Positions 31,829 through 39,712 of a DNA stretch of 64,000 bases are shown in pieces. A program made the translations under genes and the position numbers. The notes under the pieces were generated by a model. It was given only the letters and a program-made list of their open reading frames with translations. It did no database searches and was not told where the DNA came from. Source of the DNA: Nocardioides sp. Root240 (lineage in GTDB: Bacteria; Actinomycetota; Actinomycetes; Propionibacteriales; Nocardioidaceae); the NCBI RefSeq assembly GCF_001428825.1, contig NZ_LMIT01000013.1:164183-228182 (forward strand), written 5' to 3'. The stretch's first letter is position 1. Every line of letters begins with the position of its first letter.

Positions 31829-32527
31829 TCACCTGACCACCCGGTACCGCCGTTCGGGACGTCCAGTCCCCCCGTACTGCAGGCGGACCTCGGCGGCACC
31901 GCTGTCGACGAAGTGCTCGAGGTAGCGGCGGGCGGTGACGCGGGACAGACCGACCACGTCGGCCGCCTCGGAGGCCGAGATCTCGCCGGCCGTGCGGGCG
32001 GCCTCGAGGACCAGGTCCGCGGTCTCGGGGCTCAGGCCCTTCGGCAGCACGACGGGTACGTCGGCAGCGCGGCCCGTCCCGAAGGCCTGGTCGATCGTGG
32101 CCTGGTCGACCTCGGTGGCGTGCGGCAGCGCCGGGTCGCCGCTCAGGCTGGCCAGCGTGGCCGCCACCCGGCGCAGGCGGTCGGCGAGGTCGTCGTACTC
32201 GAAGGGCTTGACGAGGTACTGCAGCGCGCCGCCGTGCAAGGCCGCCCGGACGGCGGCGGCGCCGCGCTCGGCGGTCACCATCACGACGGCGACGTCCTCG
32301 CCGCGACCGCGCAGCTGCTCGAGCACGTCGAGGCCGGACAGGTCGGGCAGGTGGACATCGAGCAGCAACAGGTCGGGCCGGAGGGAGGTGACCAGCTCGA
32401 GCGCCTCCGCGCCGGTGCGGGCGGTGCCGACGACCTCGAAGCCGTCGGTCTGCTCGACGAAGCGGCCGTGGATCCGCGCGACCATGAAGTCGTCGTCGAC
32501 GACCAGCACCCGGAGATCACCGCTCAC
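31829..32527 (-). CDS. CitB/DctR-type response regulator
   Basis: A 232-residue regulator. Receiver domain (1-120): VLVVDDDFM, LLLLDVHLPDLSG and YLVKPFE. The C-terminal DNA-binding part begins near PKGLSPETADLVLEAAR and ends LSRVTARRYLEHFVDSGAAEVRLQYGGTGRPERRYRV, as in CitB/DcuR regulators. The GTG overlaps the kinase stop (GTGA). Likely activates the divergent tct operon in response to di- or tricarboxylates. Confidence 0.92.
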   Translation of the reverse strand: MSGDLRVLVVDDDFMVARIHGRFVEQTDGFEVVGTARTGAEALELVTSLRPDLLLLDVHLPDLSGLDVLEQLRGRGEDVAVVMVTAERGAAAVRAALHGGALQYLVKPFEYDDLADRLRRVAATLASLSGDPALPHATEVDQATIDQAFGTGRAADVPVVLPKGLSPETADLVLEAARTAGEISASEAADVVGLSRVTARRYLEHFVDSGAAEVRLQYGGTGRPERRYRVVR

Positions 32528-34212
32528 GGTCGCCCATCCTGACCCACCGCGGCGCCGAGCGGCAGCACGACACGGAACTCCGCCCCACCACCGCCGGCGG
32601 CCTCGGCGTCGTCGACCACGACCTCTCCCCCGCGCTGGCCGCAGATCAGCCGGACCAGCGGCAGCCCGATCCCGCGCCCGCCGAGCACCTCCTCCTTGGT
32701 GGAGAAGCCGCGCACGAACACGGCGTCGCGCAGCTCGGGCGGCACGCCCGGCCCGTTGTCGCGGACCCGGACGTGGACCGCGTCCTCGTCGGCGTGGATC
32801 CACAGCTCGACCGTCGCGTCGGGCATCCCGGCGCAGGCGTCGACGGCGTTGTCGACGAGGTTGCCGACGACGGTGGTCAGGTCCGCCACCACGTCCGGGG
32901 GTACGACGGGCAGGCGCGAGCCCGGGTCGAGCTCGAGGGTCACCCCGCGCTCCTCGGCGACGGCGTGCTTCGCGACCACCAGCGCGGCCACGGCGGGATC
33001 CGCGAGCCGCTTGCCGACGTACTCGCCGACCTCGGCCCGGTGGCGGGTGAGCGTGCCGACGAGGGCGGCGACCTCGTCGTACTCCCCGAGCTGGACCAGG
33101 CCGGAGATGGTGTGCAGGCGGTTGTCGAACTCGTGGGTCTGCGCGCGCAGCGTGTCGGTGATCGACAGGTTGGAGCTGAGCTGGCTCTGCAGCGAGACCA
33201 GCTCGGTGCGGTCGCGCAGCGTGGTCACGGTGCCGATGCCGCGACCGCCGCTGGAGGCGCGGTTGCGGTTGAACACCACGACCCGCGTGCCGACCAGGGC
33301 GAGCGCGTCGCGGACGTCGTCGTCACCGCCGGTCAGCAGCGCGACCACGTGCGGGTCGAGCCCGAGCGACGCGACGGGGCGCCCGACCGGGTCGCGCCCG
33401 TCGTCGAGGGCGAGGGTCGCGCGGGCGGCGTCGTTCATCACCGTCACGCGGCCGTCGGTGCCGACACCGACGACGCCCTCGCGGATCGCGTGCAGGAGGG
33501 CCTCGCGCTGGTCGGCGAGGTTGGCGAGCTCGGTGGTGCCCAGGCCGCGCGTCGAGCGTCGTACGACGCGCGCGACGACCCAGGTGCCCAGGACGCCGAG
33601 CAGGAGCACCCCCAGCCCAAGGACGAGCAGCAGGTCGGGCACGGCGGCGCCGAGCCGCTCCGTGACGGACGGGTACCTCTCCTCCGCCACCACGATCGCC
33701 AGGAAGTCGCCGATCCGCACGTCGGGCCCGTCGGACTGCACCGGCGCATGGCCCGCCACCGCGCGCTCGCCGTGGACCTCGACGTCCCCCGCCCCGCCCC
33801 TCGCCTGGAAGGCGTTGCGGTCGCCGACCCGGGCCCGCTCGCCGACGCGCGTGGGGTCCGTGCCGGCCAGCACGATGCCGTCCGGCGAGACGATCAGGAC
33901 GTCGCTCGCGCTCGAGAGACCGACCCCCTGGGCGGCGTACGGCGCCAGGGCCCGCGGGGTGTCGCTCGCCTCCGCGGTCCCGGCCGCCACCGCCTCGAGC
34001 TGGTCGCGGACCTGGGGCAGCTGGGCGACGTACTCGGCGACGGTGCGCATCTGGGCGCCGCGCTCCTCGGCGAACGCCGCGTTCGACTGGCGCACGCTGA
34101 GCACGCCGACGGCGACGAGCAGCAGGACGACGACGGCGAGCTGGAGCAGCAGCACCTTCGCGGCGAGGGTGAGCTCACCACGGCGGAAGAGGGACGTCAG
34201 CGGCGCGACCAC
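32524..34212 (-). CDS. CitA/DcuS-type sensor histidine kinase
   Basis: About 562 residues. One helix near the N terminus, an extracytoplasmic PASTA-free CitA-like sensor (about residues 45-190, DVLIVSPDGIVLAGTDPTRVGE), a second helix, a cytoplasmic PAS domain (REALLHAIREGVVGV...), phosphoacceptor THEFDNRLHTISGL and an ATPase with LVDNAVDAC and GRGIGLPLV. Architecture matches carboxylate sensors. The start is uncertain: GTG at 34212 is preceded by AAGGAGG, while the open frame extends to GTG/ATG codons as far as 34269. Confidence 0.88.
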   Translation of the reverse strand: MVAPLTSLFRRGELTLAAKVLLLQLAVVVLLLVAVGVLSVRQSNAAFAEERGAQMRTVAEYVAQLPQVRDQLEAVAAGTAEASDTPRALAPYAAQGVGLSSASDVLIVSPDGIVLAGTDPTRVGERARVGDRNAFQARGGAGDVEVHGERAVAGHAPVQSDGPDVRIGDFLAIVVAEERYPSVTERLGAAVPDLLLVLGLGVLLLGVLGTWVVARVVRRSTRGLGTTELANLADQREALLHAIREGVVGVGTDGRVTVMNDAARATLALDDGRDPVGRPVASLGLDPHVVALLTGGDDDVRDALALVGTRVVVFNRNRASSGGRGIGTVTTLRDRTELVSLQSQLSSNLSITDTLRAQTHEFDNRLHTISGLVQLGEYDEVAALVGTLTRHRAEVGEYVGKRLADPAVAALVVAKHAVAEERGVTLELDPGSRLPVVPPDVVADLTTVVGNLVDNAVDACAGMPDATVELWIHADEDAVHVRVRDNGPGVPPELRDAVFVRGFSTKEEVLGGRGIGLPLVRLICGQRGGEVVVDDAEAAGGGGAEFRVVLPLGAAVGQDGRP

Positions 34213-34318
34213 AACGACCACAACCTCCTTTGCGTCCGCAAGCGTGACGGCCGCCACACCCAGCGACATGCTGGCACGGATCGCACGTGATGGCGGTCAC
34301 GACCCCACGGAGGTTCCC

Positions 34319-35311
34319 ATGCACCCGAGGCGCACGCGCACCGCGCTCGTCGCCCTCCTCGCCGCGCTCTCGCTCGTCGCGCTGACCAGCGGCTGCGGCG
34401 TGACCCGCGGCTCCGACGACCCCGACAACCGGCGGCTGCGGCTGTTCATCCCCAACAGCCCCGGCGGCGGCTACGACCTCACCGGACGCGCCGCGGCGCG
34501 GGTGATGGAGGACGACGAGCTCACCGGCCGCTTCGAGATCCGCAACGTGGTGGGCGCGAGCGGAACGGTCGCCATGCAGCGCCTCCTCAACGAGGAGGGC
34601 TCCGACGACCTGATGATGGTGATGGGCCTGGGCGTCGTCGGCGCGGTCTACACCAACCACTCCGACGCGACGCCGCTGAAGATGACGCCGATCGCGCGCC
34701 TCGTCGAGGAGCAGGAGGGCATCCTCGTGCCCGCCGACTCGCCGTTCCGCACGGTCAACGACCTCGTCGCGGCGTGGAAGAAGGACCCGGGCGGGATCAC
34801 CGTCGGCGGCGGATCCGGCAACGGCGGCCCCGACCACCTGTTCCCGATGCAGCTCGCCGACACGATCGGCGTCGCGCCCACCGACGTCAACTACATCTCG
34901 TACGACGGCGGCGGGCCGCTCACGACCGCCCTGCTCGGCGAGAAGATCGACGTCGGCATGTCCGGCCTCGGCGAGTTCGAGGCGCAGATCGACGAGGGCA
35001 AGCTGCGCGTGCTCGCGGTCTCCGGTGACGAGCGCCTCGAGGGCATCGACGCACCGACGCTGACCGAGGCCGGCGTCGACCTCGTCTTCACCAACTGGCG
35101 CGGGGTCCTCGCCCCGCCCGGGATCTCGGACGAGCAGCGCGACTACCTCACCGGGATCCTCACCGAGATGCACGACACCGAGGAGTGGCGCGAGGCGCTC
35201 GCCACCAACGGCTGGAGCGACAACTTCGCGACCGGCAAGGAGTTCGAGGACTTCCTCGTCGAGCAGGACGCCCGTGTCGCCGACACCCTGAAGGAGCTGG
35301 GATTCGCATGA
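34319..35311 (+). CDS. tctC: tripartite tricarboxylate transporter substrate-binding lipoprotein
   Basis: A 330-residue solute-binding protein. Lipobox LTSGC (Cys about residue 27), then RLRLFIPNSPGGGYDLTGRAAARVM, the Bug/TctC N-terminal signature. The mid-region VNYISYDGGGPLTTALLG and the end FLVEQDARVADTLKELGF are also typical. It captures citrate or a related carboxylate and hands it to TctAB. GGAGG is 5 bases before the ATG. First gene of a four-gene overlapping operon. Confidence 0.94.
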   Translation: MHPRRTRTALVALLAALSLVALTSGCGVTRGSDDPDNRRLRLFIPNSPGGGYDLTGRAAARVMEDDELTGRFEIRNVVGASGTVAMQRLLNEEGSDDLMMVMGLGVVGAVYTNHSDATPLKMTPIARLVEEQEGILVPADSPFRTVNDLVAAWKKDPGGITVGGGSGNGGPDHLFPMQLADTIGVAPTDVNYISYDGGGPLTTALLGEKIDVGMSGLGEFEAQIDEGKLRVLAVSGDERLEGIDAPTLTEAGVDLVFTNWRGVLAPPGISDEQRDYLTGILTEMHDTEEWREALATNGWSDNFATGKEFEDFLVEQDARVADTLKELGFA

Positions 35312-35820
35312 CCGCCACCACTGAACCCGGGGCGACCGCCCTGGTCGACAAGGCGCAGTACGGCCTGGCCGCCTTCCTCGGCCTCGCCGGCGGCTACGTC
35401 CTCTACGACGCCTCGACCCTGGACCGGGCCTTCAACGACCAGCCGGTGCAGCCCTACGCACTGCCGTACGTCGTCGGCGCGGCCCTGCTCGTCCTCGGCG
35501 TGCTGCTCGCCGTCGCCACGGCCCGCGGCGACCGGCCCGAGGCCGAGGAGGGCGAGGACGTCGACCTCAGCCAGGGCACCGACCTGCGCACGATCGGCCT
35601 GCTGGCCGCCGTCCTGGTCGCCAACCTGCTGCTCATCGACTGGCTCGGCTGGGCGATCACGGGCGCGCTGCTGTTCACCGGCGCGACGTACACGCTCGGC
35701 AGCCGGACCTGGGTCCGCAACCTCGCGATCGGCGCCGCCCTGTCGGTCGGCACCTGGTACGGCTTCTACGTCGGGCTGGGCCTGCCCATCCCCGCCGGCA
35801 TCCTGGACGGAGTGCTCTGA
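35308..35820 (+). CDS. tctB: tripartite tricarboxylate transporter small membrane subunit
   Basis: A 170-residue protein with four predicted helices and an acidic cytoplasmic loop (EAEEGEDVDLSQGTD) between helices 2 and 3, as in TctB. ATGA overlap with tctC. Partner of TctA. Confidence 0.88.
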   Translation: MTATTEPGATALVDKAQYGLAAFLGLAGGYVLYDASTLDRAFNDQPVQPYALPYVVGAALLVLGVLLAVATARGDRPEAEEGEDVDLSQGTDLRTIGLLAAVLVANLLLIDWLGWAITGALLFTGATYTLGSRTWVRNLAIGAALSVGTWYGFYVGLGLPIPAGILDGVL

Positions 35821-37334
35821 TGGACCTGCTGCTCGACGGCTTCCAGACCGCCCTCACCCCCGAGAACCTGCTCTTCGCGCTGATCGGCGTGCTGCTCGGC
35901 ACCGCCGTCGGCGTGCTGCCCGGCATCGGCCCGGCGATGGCGCTCGCGCTGCTGCTCCCCGTGACCTACAGCGTCGGCGTGGACAGCGCGATCATCATGT
36001 TCGCCGGCATCTACTACGGCGGCATGTACGGCGGATCGACCACCTCGATCCTGTTGAACACACCCGGCGAGTCCTCCTCGGTCATCACCGCGATCGAGGG
36101 CAACAAGATGGCCAAGTCCGGGCGAGCCGCCCAGGCACTCGCCACGGCCGCGATCGGCTCCTTCGTCGCCGGCACGATCGGCACCGTCCTGTTGTGGATC
36201 CTGGTCCCGCGGGTCGCCGACGTCGTCGTGACGCTGGGTGCGCCGTCGTACTTCGCCGTGATGGTGCTGGCCTTCTTCGCGGTCACCATGGTGCTCGGGT
36301 CGTCGAAGCTGCGCGGCTTCATCTCGCTCTTCCTCGGCCTCGCGATCGCCCTGGTCGGCACGTCGACGGGCCAGGCCCGGCTGACCTTCGGCAATGCCCA
36401 GCTGGCCGACGGCATCGACGTCGTCGTGGTCGCGGTCGGCATCTTCGCGATCGGCGAGGCCCTCTGGGTCGCCGCCCACCTGCGTCGCAAGCCGCTGGAG
36501 ATCATCCCCGTCGGCCAGCCCTGGATGAGCAGGGCCGACTGGAAGCGGTCGTGGAAGCCGTGGCTGCGCGGCACCGCCTTCGGGTTCCCGTTCGGCGCGC
36601 TGCCGGCCGGTGGCGCCGAGGTGCCGACCTTCCTGTCGTACGCGACCGAGCAGAAGCTGTCGAAGCACCCCGAGGAGTTCGGCAAGGGCGCCATCGAGGG
36701 TGTCGCCGGCCCGGAGGCCGCCAACAACGCCTCCGCGGCGGGCACGCTGCTGCCGCTGCTGACGCTCGGCCTGCCGACCACGGCGACCGCGTCGATCATG
36801 CTCGTCGCCGTCCAGAGCTACGGCATCCAGCCCGGACCGCAGCTGCTCGACTCCGAGCCGAAGCTGGTCTGGGGCCTGCTCGCCAGCCTGGTCATCGCCA
36901 ACGCGCTGCTGCTCGTGATCAACCTGCCGATGGCGCCGCTGTGGGCCCGGCTGCTGCAGATCCCCCGCCCGCAGCTCTACGCCGGCATCCTGTTCTTCGC
37001 CACGCTGGGCGCCTACACGGCGAACTTCGCAGCGTTCGACCTACTGCTCCTCGTGGTCCTGGGCCTGCTCGGCCTGGCGATGCGCAGGTTCGGGTTGCCC
37101 GTGCTGCCGCTGATCGTCGGCGTCATCCTCGGCCCGGCCATGGAGCTCCAGCTGACCCAGGCGCTGCAGATCTCGCAGGGCGACGTCAGCACCCTGTGGA
37201 GCGAGCCGGTCGCCGTCGTGGTCTACGCCGTGATGGGCCTGATGCTCCTCGCGATGGCCGTCGGCGTCGTCCGCGGCAAGAAGTCCCCTGTCCCCGCCAC
37301 CACCGAAGACGCCGAGGAACTGGTGAACCGATGA
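35820..37334 (+). CDS. tctA: tripartite tricarboxylate transporter large membrane subunit
   Basis: A 504-residue protein with about eleven helices. Family signatures GVLPGIGPAMALALLLPVTY (near 30-50), YYGGMYGGSTTSILLNTPGESSS (about 62-84) and GVAGPEAANNASAAGTLLPLLTLGLP (about 296-320) are all present. The repeat of the two G-rich loops is typical of TctA. ATG shares a base with the tctB stop. Confidence 0.96.
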   Translation: MDLLLDGFQTALTPENLLFALIGVLLGTAVGVLPGIGPAMALALLLPVTYSVGVDSAIIMFAGIYYGGMYGGSTTSILLNTPGESSSVITAIEGNKMAKSGRAAQALATAAIGSFVAGTIGTVLLWILVPRVADVVVTLGAPSYFAVMVLAFFAVTMVLGSSKLRGFISLFLGLAIALVGTSTGQARLTFGNAQLADGIDVVVVAVGIFAIGEALWVAAHLRRKPLEIIPVGQPWMSRADWKRSWKPWLRGTAFGFPFGALPAGGAEVPTFLSYATEQKLSKHPEEFGKGAIEGVAGPEAANNASAAGTLLPLLTLGLPTTATASIMLVAVQSYGIQPGPQLLDSEPKLVWGLLASLVIANALLLVINLPMAPLWARLLQIPRPQLYAGILFFATLGAYTANFAAFDLLLLVVLGLLGLAMRRFGLPVLPLIVGVILGPAMELQLTQALQISQGDVSTLWSEPVAVVVYAVMGLMLLAMAVGVVRGKKSPVPATTEDAEELVNR

Positions 37335-37720
37335 GCATCGTCGTCGCCTACAGCCCGGACCGGTTCGGGCAGGCTGCCCTCGAGCACGCCGCCGGCCTGG
37401 CCCGCAAGGACCGCACCCGCCTGGTCGTCGTCAACGCGACGCTCGGCAACAGCCTGGTCGACGACCGCTTCGCCCACGACGCCGACATCGCGGCGCTGCA
37501 GGAGGAGCTGTCCGCGGAAGGCCTCGAGGTCGTCGTACGCCACGACGTGGTGGACGACGTCGCCGACGCCGTGGTCGCGGCTGCCGACGAGGAGAAGGCC
37601 GAGCTGATCGTCGTCGGGATCCGGCACCGGACGCCCGTCGGCAAGCTGCTGCTCGGCAGCGTCGCGCAGCGGATCATCCTCGACGCGCACTGCCCGGTGC
37701 TGGCGGTCAAGCCCGCCTGA
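37331..37720 (+). CDS. universal stress protein, UspA family
   Basis: A 129-residue single-domain Usp. The ATP-binding pattern GxxHRTPVGKLLLGSVAQRIILDAHCPVLAV (G-2X-G-9X-G(S)) is complete, so it probably binds nucleotide. It overlaps tctA by 4 bases and is therefore part of the transporter operon. Usp-transporter pairings are known (for example TeaD with the TeaABC ectoine transporter), where Usp regulates uptake; the same role is inferred here. Confidence 0.88.
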   Translation: MSIVVAYSPDRFGQAALEHAAGLARKDRTRLVVVNATLGNSLVDDRFAHDADIAALQEELSAEGLEVVVRHDVVDDVADAVVAAADEEKAELIVVGIRHRTPVGKLLLGSVAQRIILDAHCPVLAVKPA

Positions 37721-37727
37721 CGACGGC

Positions 37728-38321
37728 TCAGCGCAGGGCGTGGACCAGCGTCTCCTGCAGGAACCCGAGCCACTCGTAGATGTGGTGGGCCTGGAGGCGC
37801 GGGTCCTCGTCGGGCAGGGAGTACCAGTACTCCTCGTCGCCCTCCTCGACCTCCAGCCGGGTGCCCAGCGCCAGGCGGAGGTCGGTGAGGCTGCGCAGCC
37901 AGACCAGGGCGGTCGCCTCGTCGAGCTCGACGTCGATGCTGATGCCGTCGTCGGTCGGCTCGGCGGGGAGCCCTGCCTCCTCGAGGACGTCGATGATCGT
38001 GCCGGCGGCACGGGACTTGCCGTCGCGCAGCTCGCCCTCGGTGAACCGGCGGAACTCGGAGGCCGCTTCGCCGTCGTCGCGGTAGGCGTTCGGGAACAGC
38101 CGGCGCAGCACCGGGTCCTCGGGCTCGGTGGTGGGGCCGGAGAAGTCGAGCAGCGCCTCGAGCGGGTCGCGCTCGGTCTTCAGGACCGCGGACTCGTTGT
38201 GGAGCAGCTCGACGAGCTGCGCGGCCAGCGAGCGCAGCAGGTCGGCCTCGAAGACGGAGAAGGTCGCGATGGCGCGCTTGCTGCGGCGATGCCGGACGAA
38301 GCCGGTCGTGGAGGAGGCCAC
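37728..38321 (-). CDS. DUF2017 protein (Rv1332-like)
   Basis: A 197-residue mainly helical acidic protein. FSVFEADLLRSLAAQLVELL near the N terminus, DPVLRRLFPNAYRDD in the middle and HHIYEWLGFLQETLV at the end match DUF2017. The family almost always follows clpS in actinobacteria, suggesting a role in ClpCP/ClpS-dependent proteolysis, not proven. It lies 7 bases after clpS. Confidence 0.88.
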   Translation of the reverse strand: MASSTTGFVRHRRSKRAIATFSVFEADLLRSLAAQLVELLHNESAVLKTERDPLEALLDFSGPTTEPEDPVLRRLFPNAYRDDGEAASEFRRFTEGELRDGKSRAAGTIIDVLEEAGLPAEPTDDGISIDVELDEATALVWLRSLTDLRLALGTRLEVEEGDEEYWYSLPDEDPRLQAHHIYEWLGFLQETLVHALR

Positions 38322-38328
38322 CGGCTCC

Positions 38329-38637
38329 TCACTCCGCCTTCGACAGGGTCGCCCAGAGGCCGTACTCGTGCATCGCCTGCACGTCGCGCTCCATCTCCTC
38401 GCGGGTGCCCGTGCTGACGACGCTGCGGCCGTCCTCGTGGACCTCCATCATCAGCTTCTCGGCCTTCTTCTTGCCGTAGCCGAAGTGCTTCTGGAAGACG
38501 AAGGTGACATAGGACATCAGGTTCACGGGGTCGTTCCACACCAGGGTCACCCAGGGGGTGTCCGCCAGCGTGATCTCGTCCGGGGTGAGGTCCTTCTGGA
38601 CTCCCGGATCGACCTTCTCCGGGCTCGCAGTCGTCAC
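38329..38637 (-). CDS. clpS: ATP-dependent Clp protease adaptor ClpS
   Basis: A 102-residue N-recognin adaptor that delivers N-degron substrates to ClpC. WVTLVWNDPVNLMSYVTFVFQKHFGY holds the binding-pocket residues (Asn-Asp and Met), and KLMMEVHEDGRSVVSTGTREEMERDVQAMHEYGLWATL is the rest of the fold. The GTG has a CACCAT 6 bases upstream, a weaker -10 match, and no ribosome binding site. Confidence 0.95.
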   Translation of the reverse strand: MTTASPEKVDPGVQKDLTPDEITLADTPWVTLVWNDPVNLMSYVTFVFQKHFGYGKKKAEKLMMEVHEDGRSVVSTGTREEMERDVQAMHEYGLWATLSKAE

Positions 38638-38668
38638 GGCACCATGGTGTCACAGGGGCCGGGAGCGT

Positions 38669-39211
38669 TCACGAGCACCACTTGTCGGCCAACGTCGTCA
38701 CGACGTTGAAGTTGCGGTTGGTGGCCACCACGGCCAGGGACTTCTCCACCTTGTAGGGGTCCACGCCCCCGGCCGCGTAGCCCGGCCCCAGCAGGATGTG
38801 CGCCGCCCTCCCCCGGACGACGACGGCGTTGACCTCGTCGCTGCGCGCCTCGACCTCGGCGACCCGCGCGGCGTCGGGCTCGTCCTTGAGCAGGTAGACG
38901 TAGTGACGCTCCAGGTCCGGCCTCGCGGCGGTCAGCTCGCGCGCGTCGTCGGCGATCGCGACCAGCTCGGCCGGCGTGAACACGATCGTGGGGACGACGA
39001 ACCCGGCCTGCGCCTCGTAGGCCTCCTCCAGCGCCGCCTCGACCTTCGCCCGCGAGCGGAGCGTGGAGGTCAGGCACACGTTGCCGGTGTTGATGTGGGT
39101 CAGGACGTCGGTGCCGCCGGCCGCCTCGGTCGCGGTGACGATGTCGGCCTTGGGGAACTTGCGGTTGGCCCCGAGGTTGATGGCCCGCAGGAACGCGACG
39201 TACTTCGGCAT
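38669..39211 (-). CDS. DUF1697 family protein
   Basis: A 180-residue protein with the DUF1697 opening KYVAFLRAINLGANRKFPKADI, the INTGNVCLTST segment and the end VEKSLAVVATNRNFNVVTTL. Function unknown; widespread in actinobacteria and firmicutes. ATG at 39211; CACAAT lies 6 bases upstream as a weak -10. Divergent from a MarR-MFS operon, 60 bases apart. Confidence 0.88.
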   Translation of the reverse strand: MPKYVAFLRAINLGANRKFPKADIVTATEAAGGTDVLTHINTGNVCLTSTLRSRAKVEAALEEAYEAQAGFVVPTIVFTPAELVAIADDARELTAARPDLERHYVYLLKDEPDAARVAEVEARSDEVNAVVVRGRAAHILLGPGYAAGGVDPYKVEKSLAVVATNRNFNVVTTLADKWCS

Positions 39212-39240
39212 GGGTCGATTGTGGCGTGTGCCACCGACAC

Positions 39241-39269
39241 GTGACATCCATAGGTTTCCGATGTAAATT
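39241..39269 (+). promoter_or_regulatory. promoter of marR-MFS operon
   Basis: GTGACA (39241-39246) and TAAATT (39264-39269) with a 17-base spacer. The predicted transcription start falls near 39276-39278, exactly at an in-frame GTG and downstream of the ATG at 39272. CCAT and ATGG at 39247-39275 form a loose inverted repeat that may bind the MarR protein. Confidence 0.6.
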
Positions 39270-39271
39270 CG

Positions 39272-39712
39272 ATGGACGTGAGCACTCCCGACGCCGCCAC
39301 CCTCAGCAGCGACCTCACCGTCCTCGCCGCCCGCCTCGTGCGGCTGGTCCGGCGCGAGCACGCGCCGTCCGCCGGCGTCCGGGTGCTGTCGATCCTCGAC
39401 GAGCTCGGCCCGCAGTCGGTGACCACGCTCGCCCAGGCCGACCGCTGCTCGCAGCCGACGATGACCGGCCAGGTCCGCCAGCTCGCCGAGCAGGGGTGGG
39501 TCGCCAAGCAGCCCCATCCCGCCGACGCGCGGAGCAGCCTGGTCGCCCTCACCGACGGCGGACGGGCCGAGCTCGAGCGGGTCCGGCAGCTGAGCGCCGC
39601 TCTCGTCTCCGGGCGCCTCGCCCGTCGTACCGACCTCACCACCGACGACCTCGCGACCGCCGTGGCCGTGCTCCAGGCCGTCCTCGAACCCACCACGGAA
39701 GGAAACGTGTGA
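39272..39712 (+). CDS. MarR family transcriptional regulator
   Basis: A 146-residue winged-helix repressor. SVTTLAQADRCSQPTMTGQVRQLAEQGWV is the recognition helix pair and PHPADARSSLVALTDGG the wing. It should sense an aromatic or lipophilic compound and control the downstream MFS transporter, whose GTG overlaps its last codons. The ATG at 39272 is used here, but if the promoter above is correct the leaderless GTG at 39278 is the true start. Confidence 0.9.
   Translation: MDVSTPDAATLSSDLTVLAARLVRLVRREHAPSAGVRVLSILDELGPQSVTTLAQADRCSQPTMTGQVRQLAEQGWVAKQPHPADARSSLVALTDGGRAELERVRQLSAALVSGRLARRTDLTTDDLATAVAVLQAVLEPTTEGNV

Noticed and set aside
31829..37720. Mobile genomic island around the tct block
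   Set aside because: No integrase, attachment-site repeat, tRNA target or base-composition change is visible; it looks like ordinary gene gain or loss.
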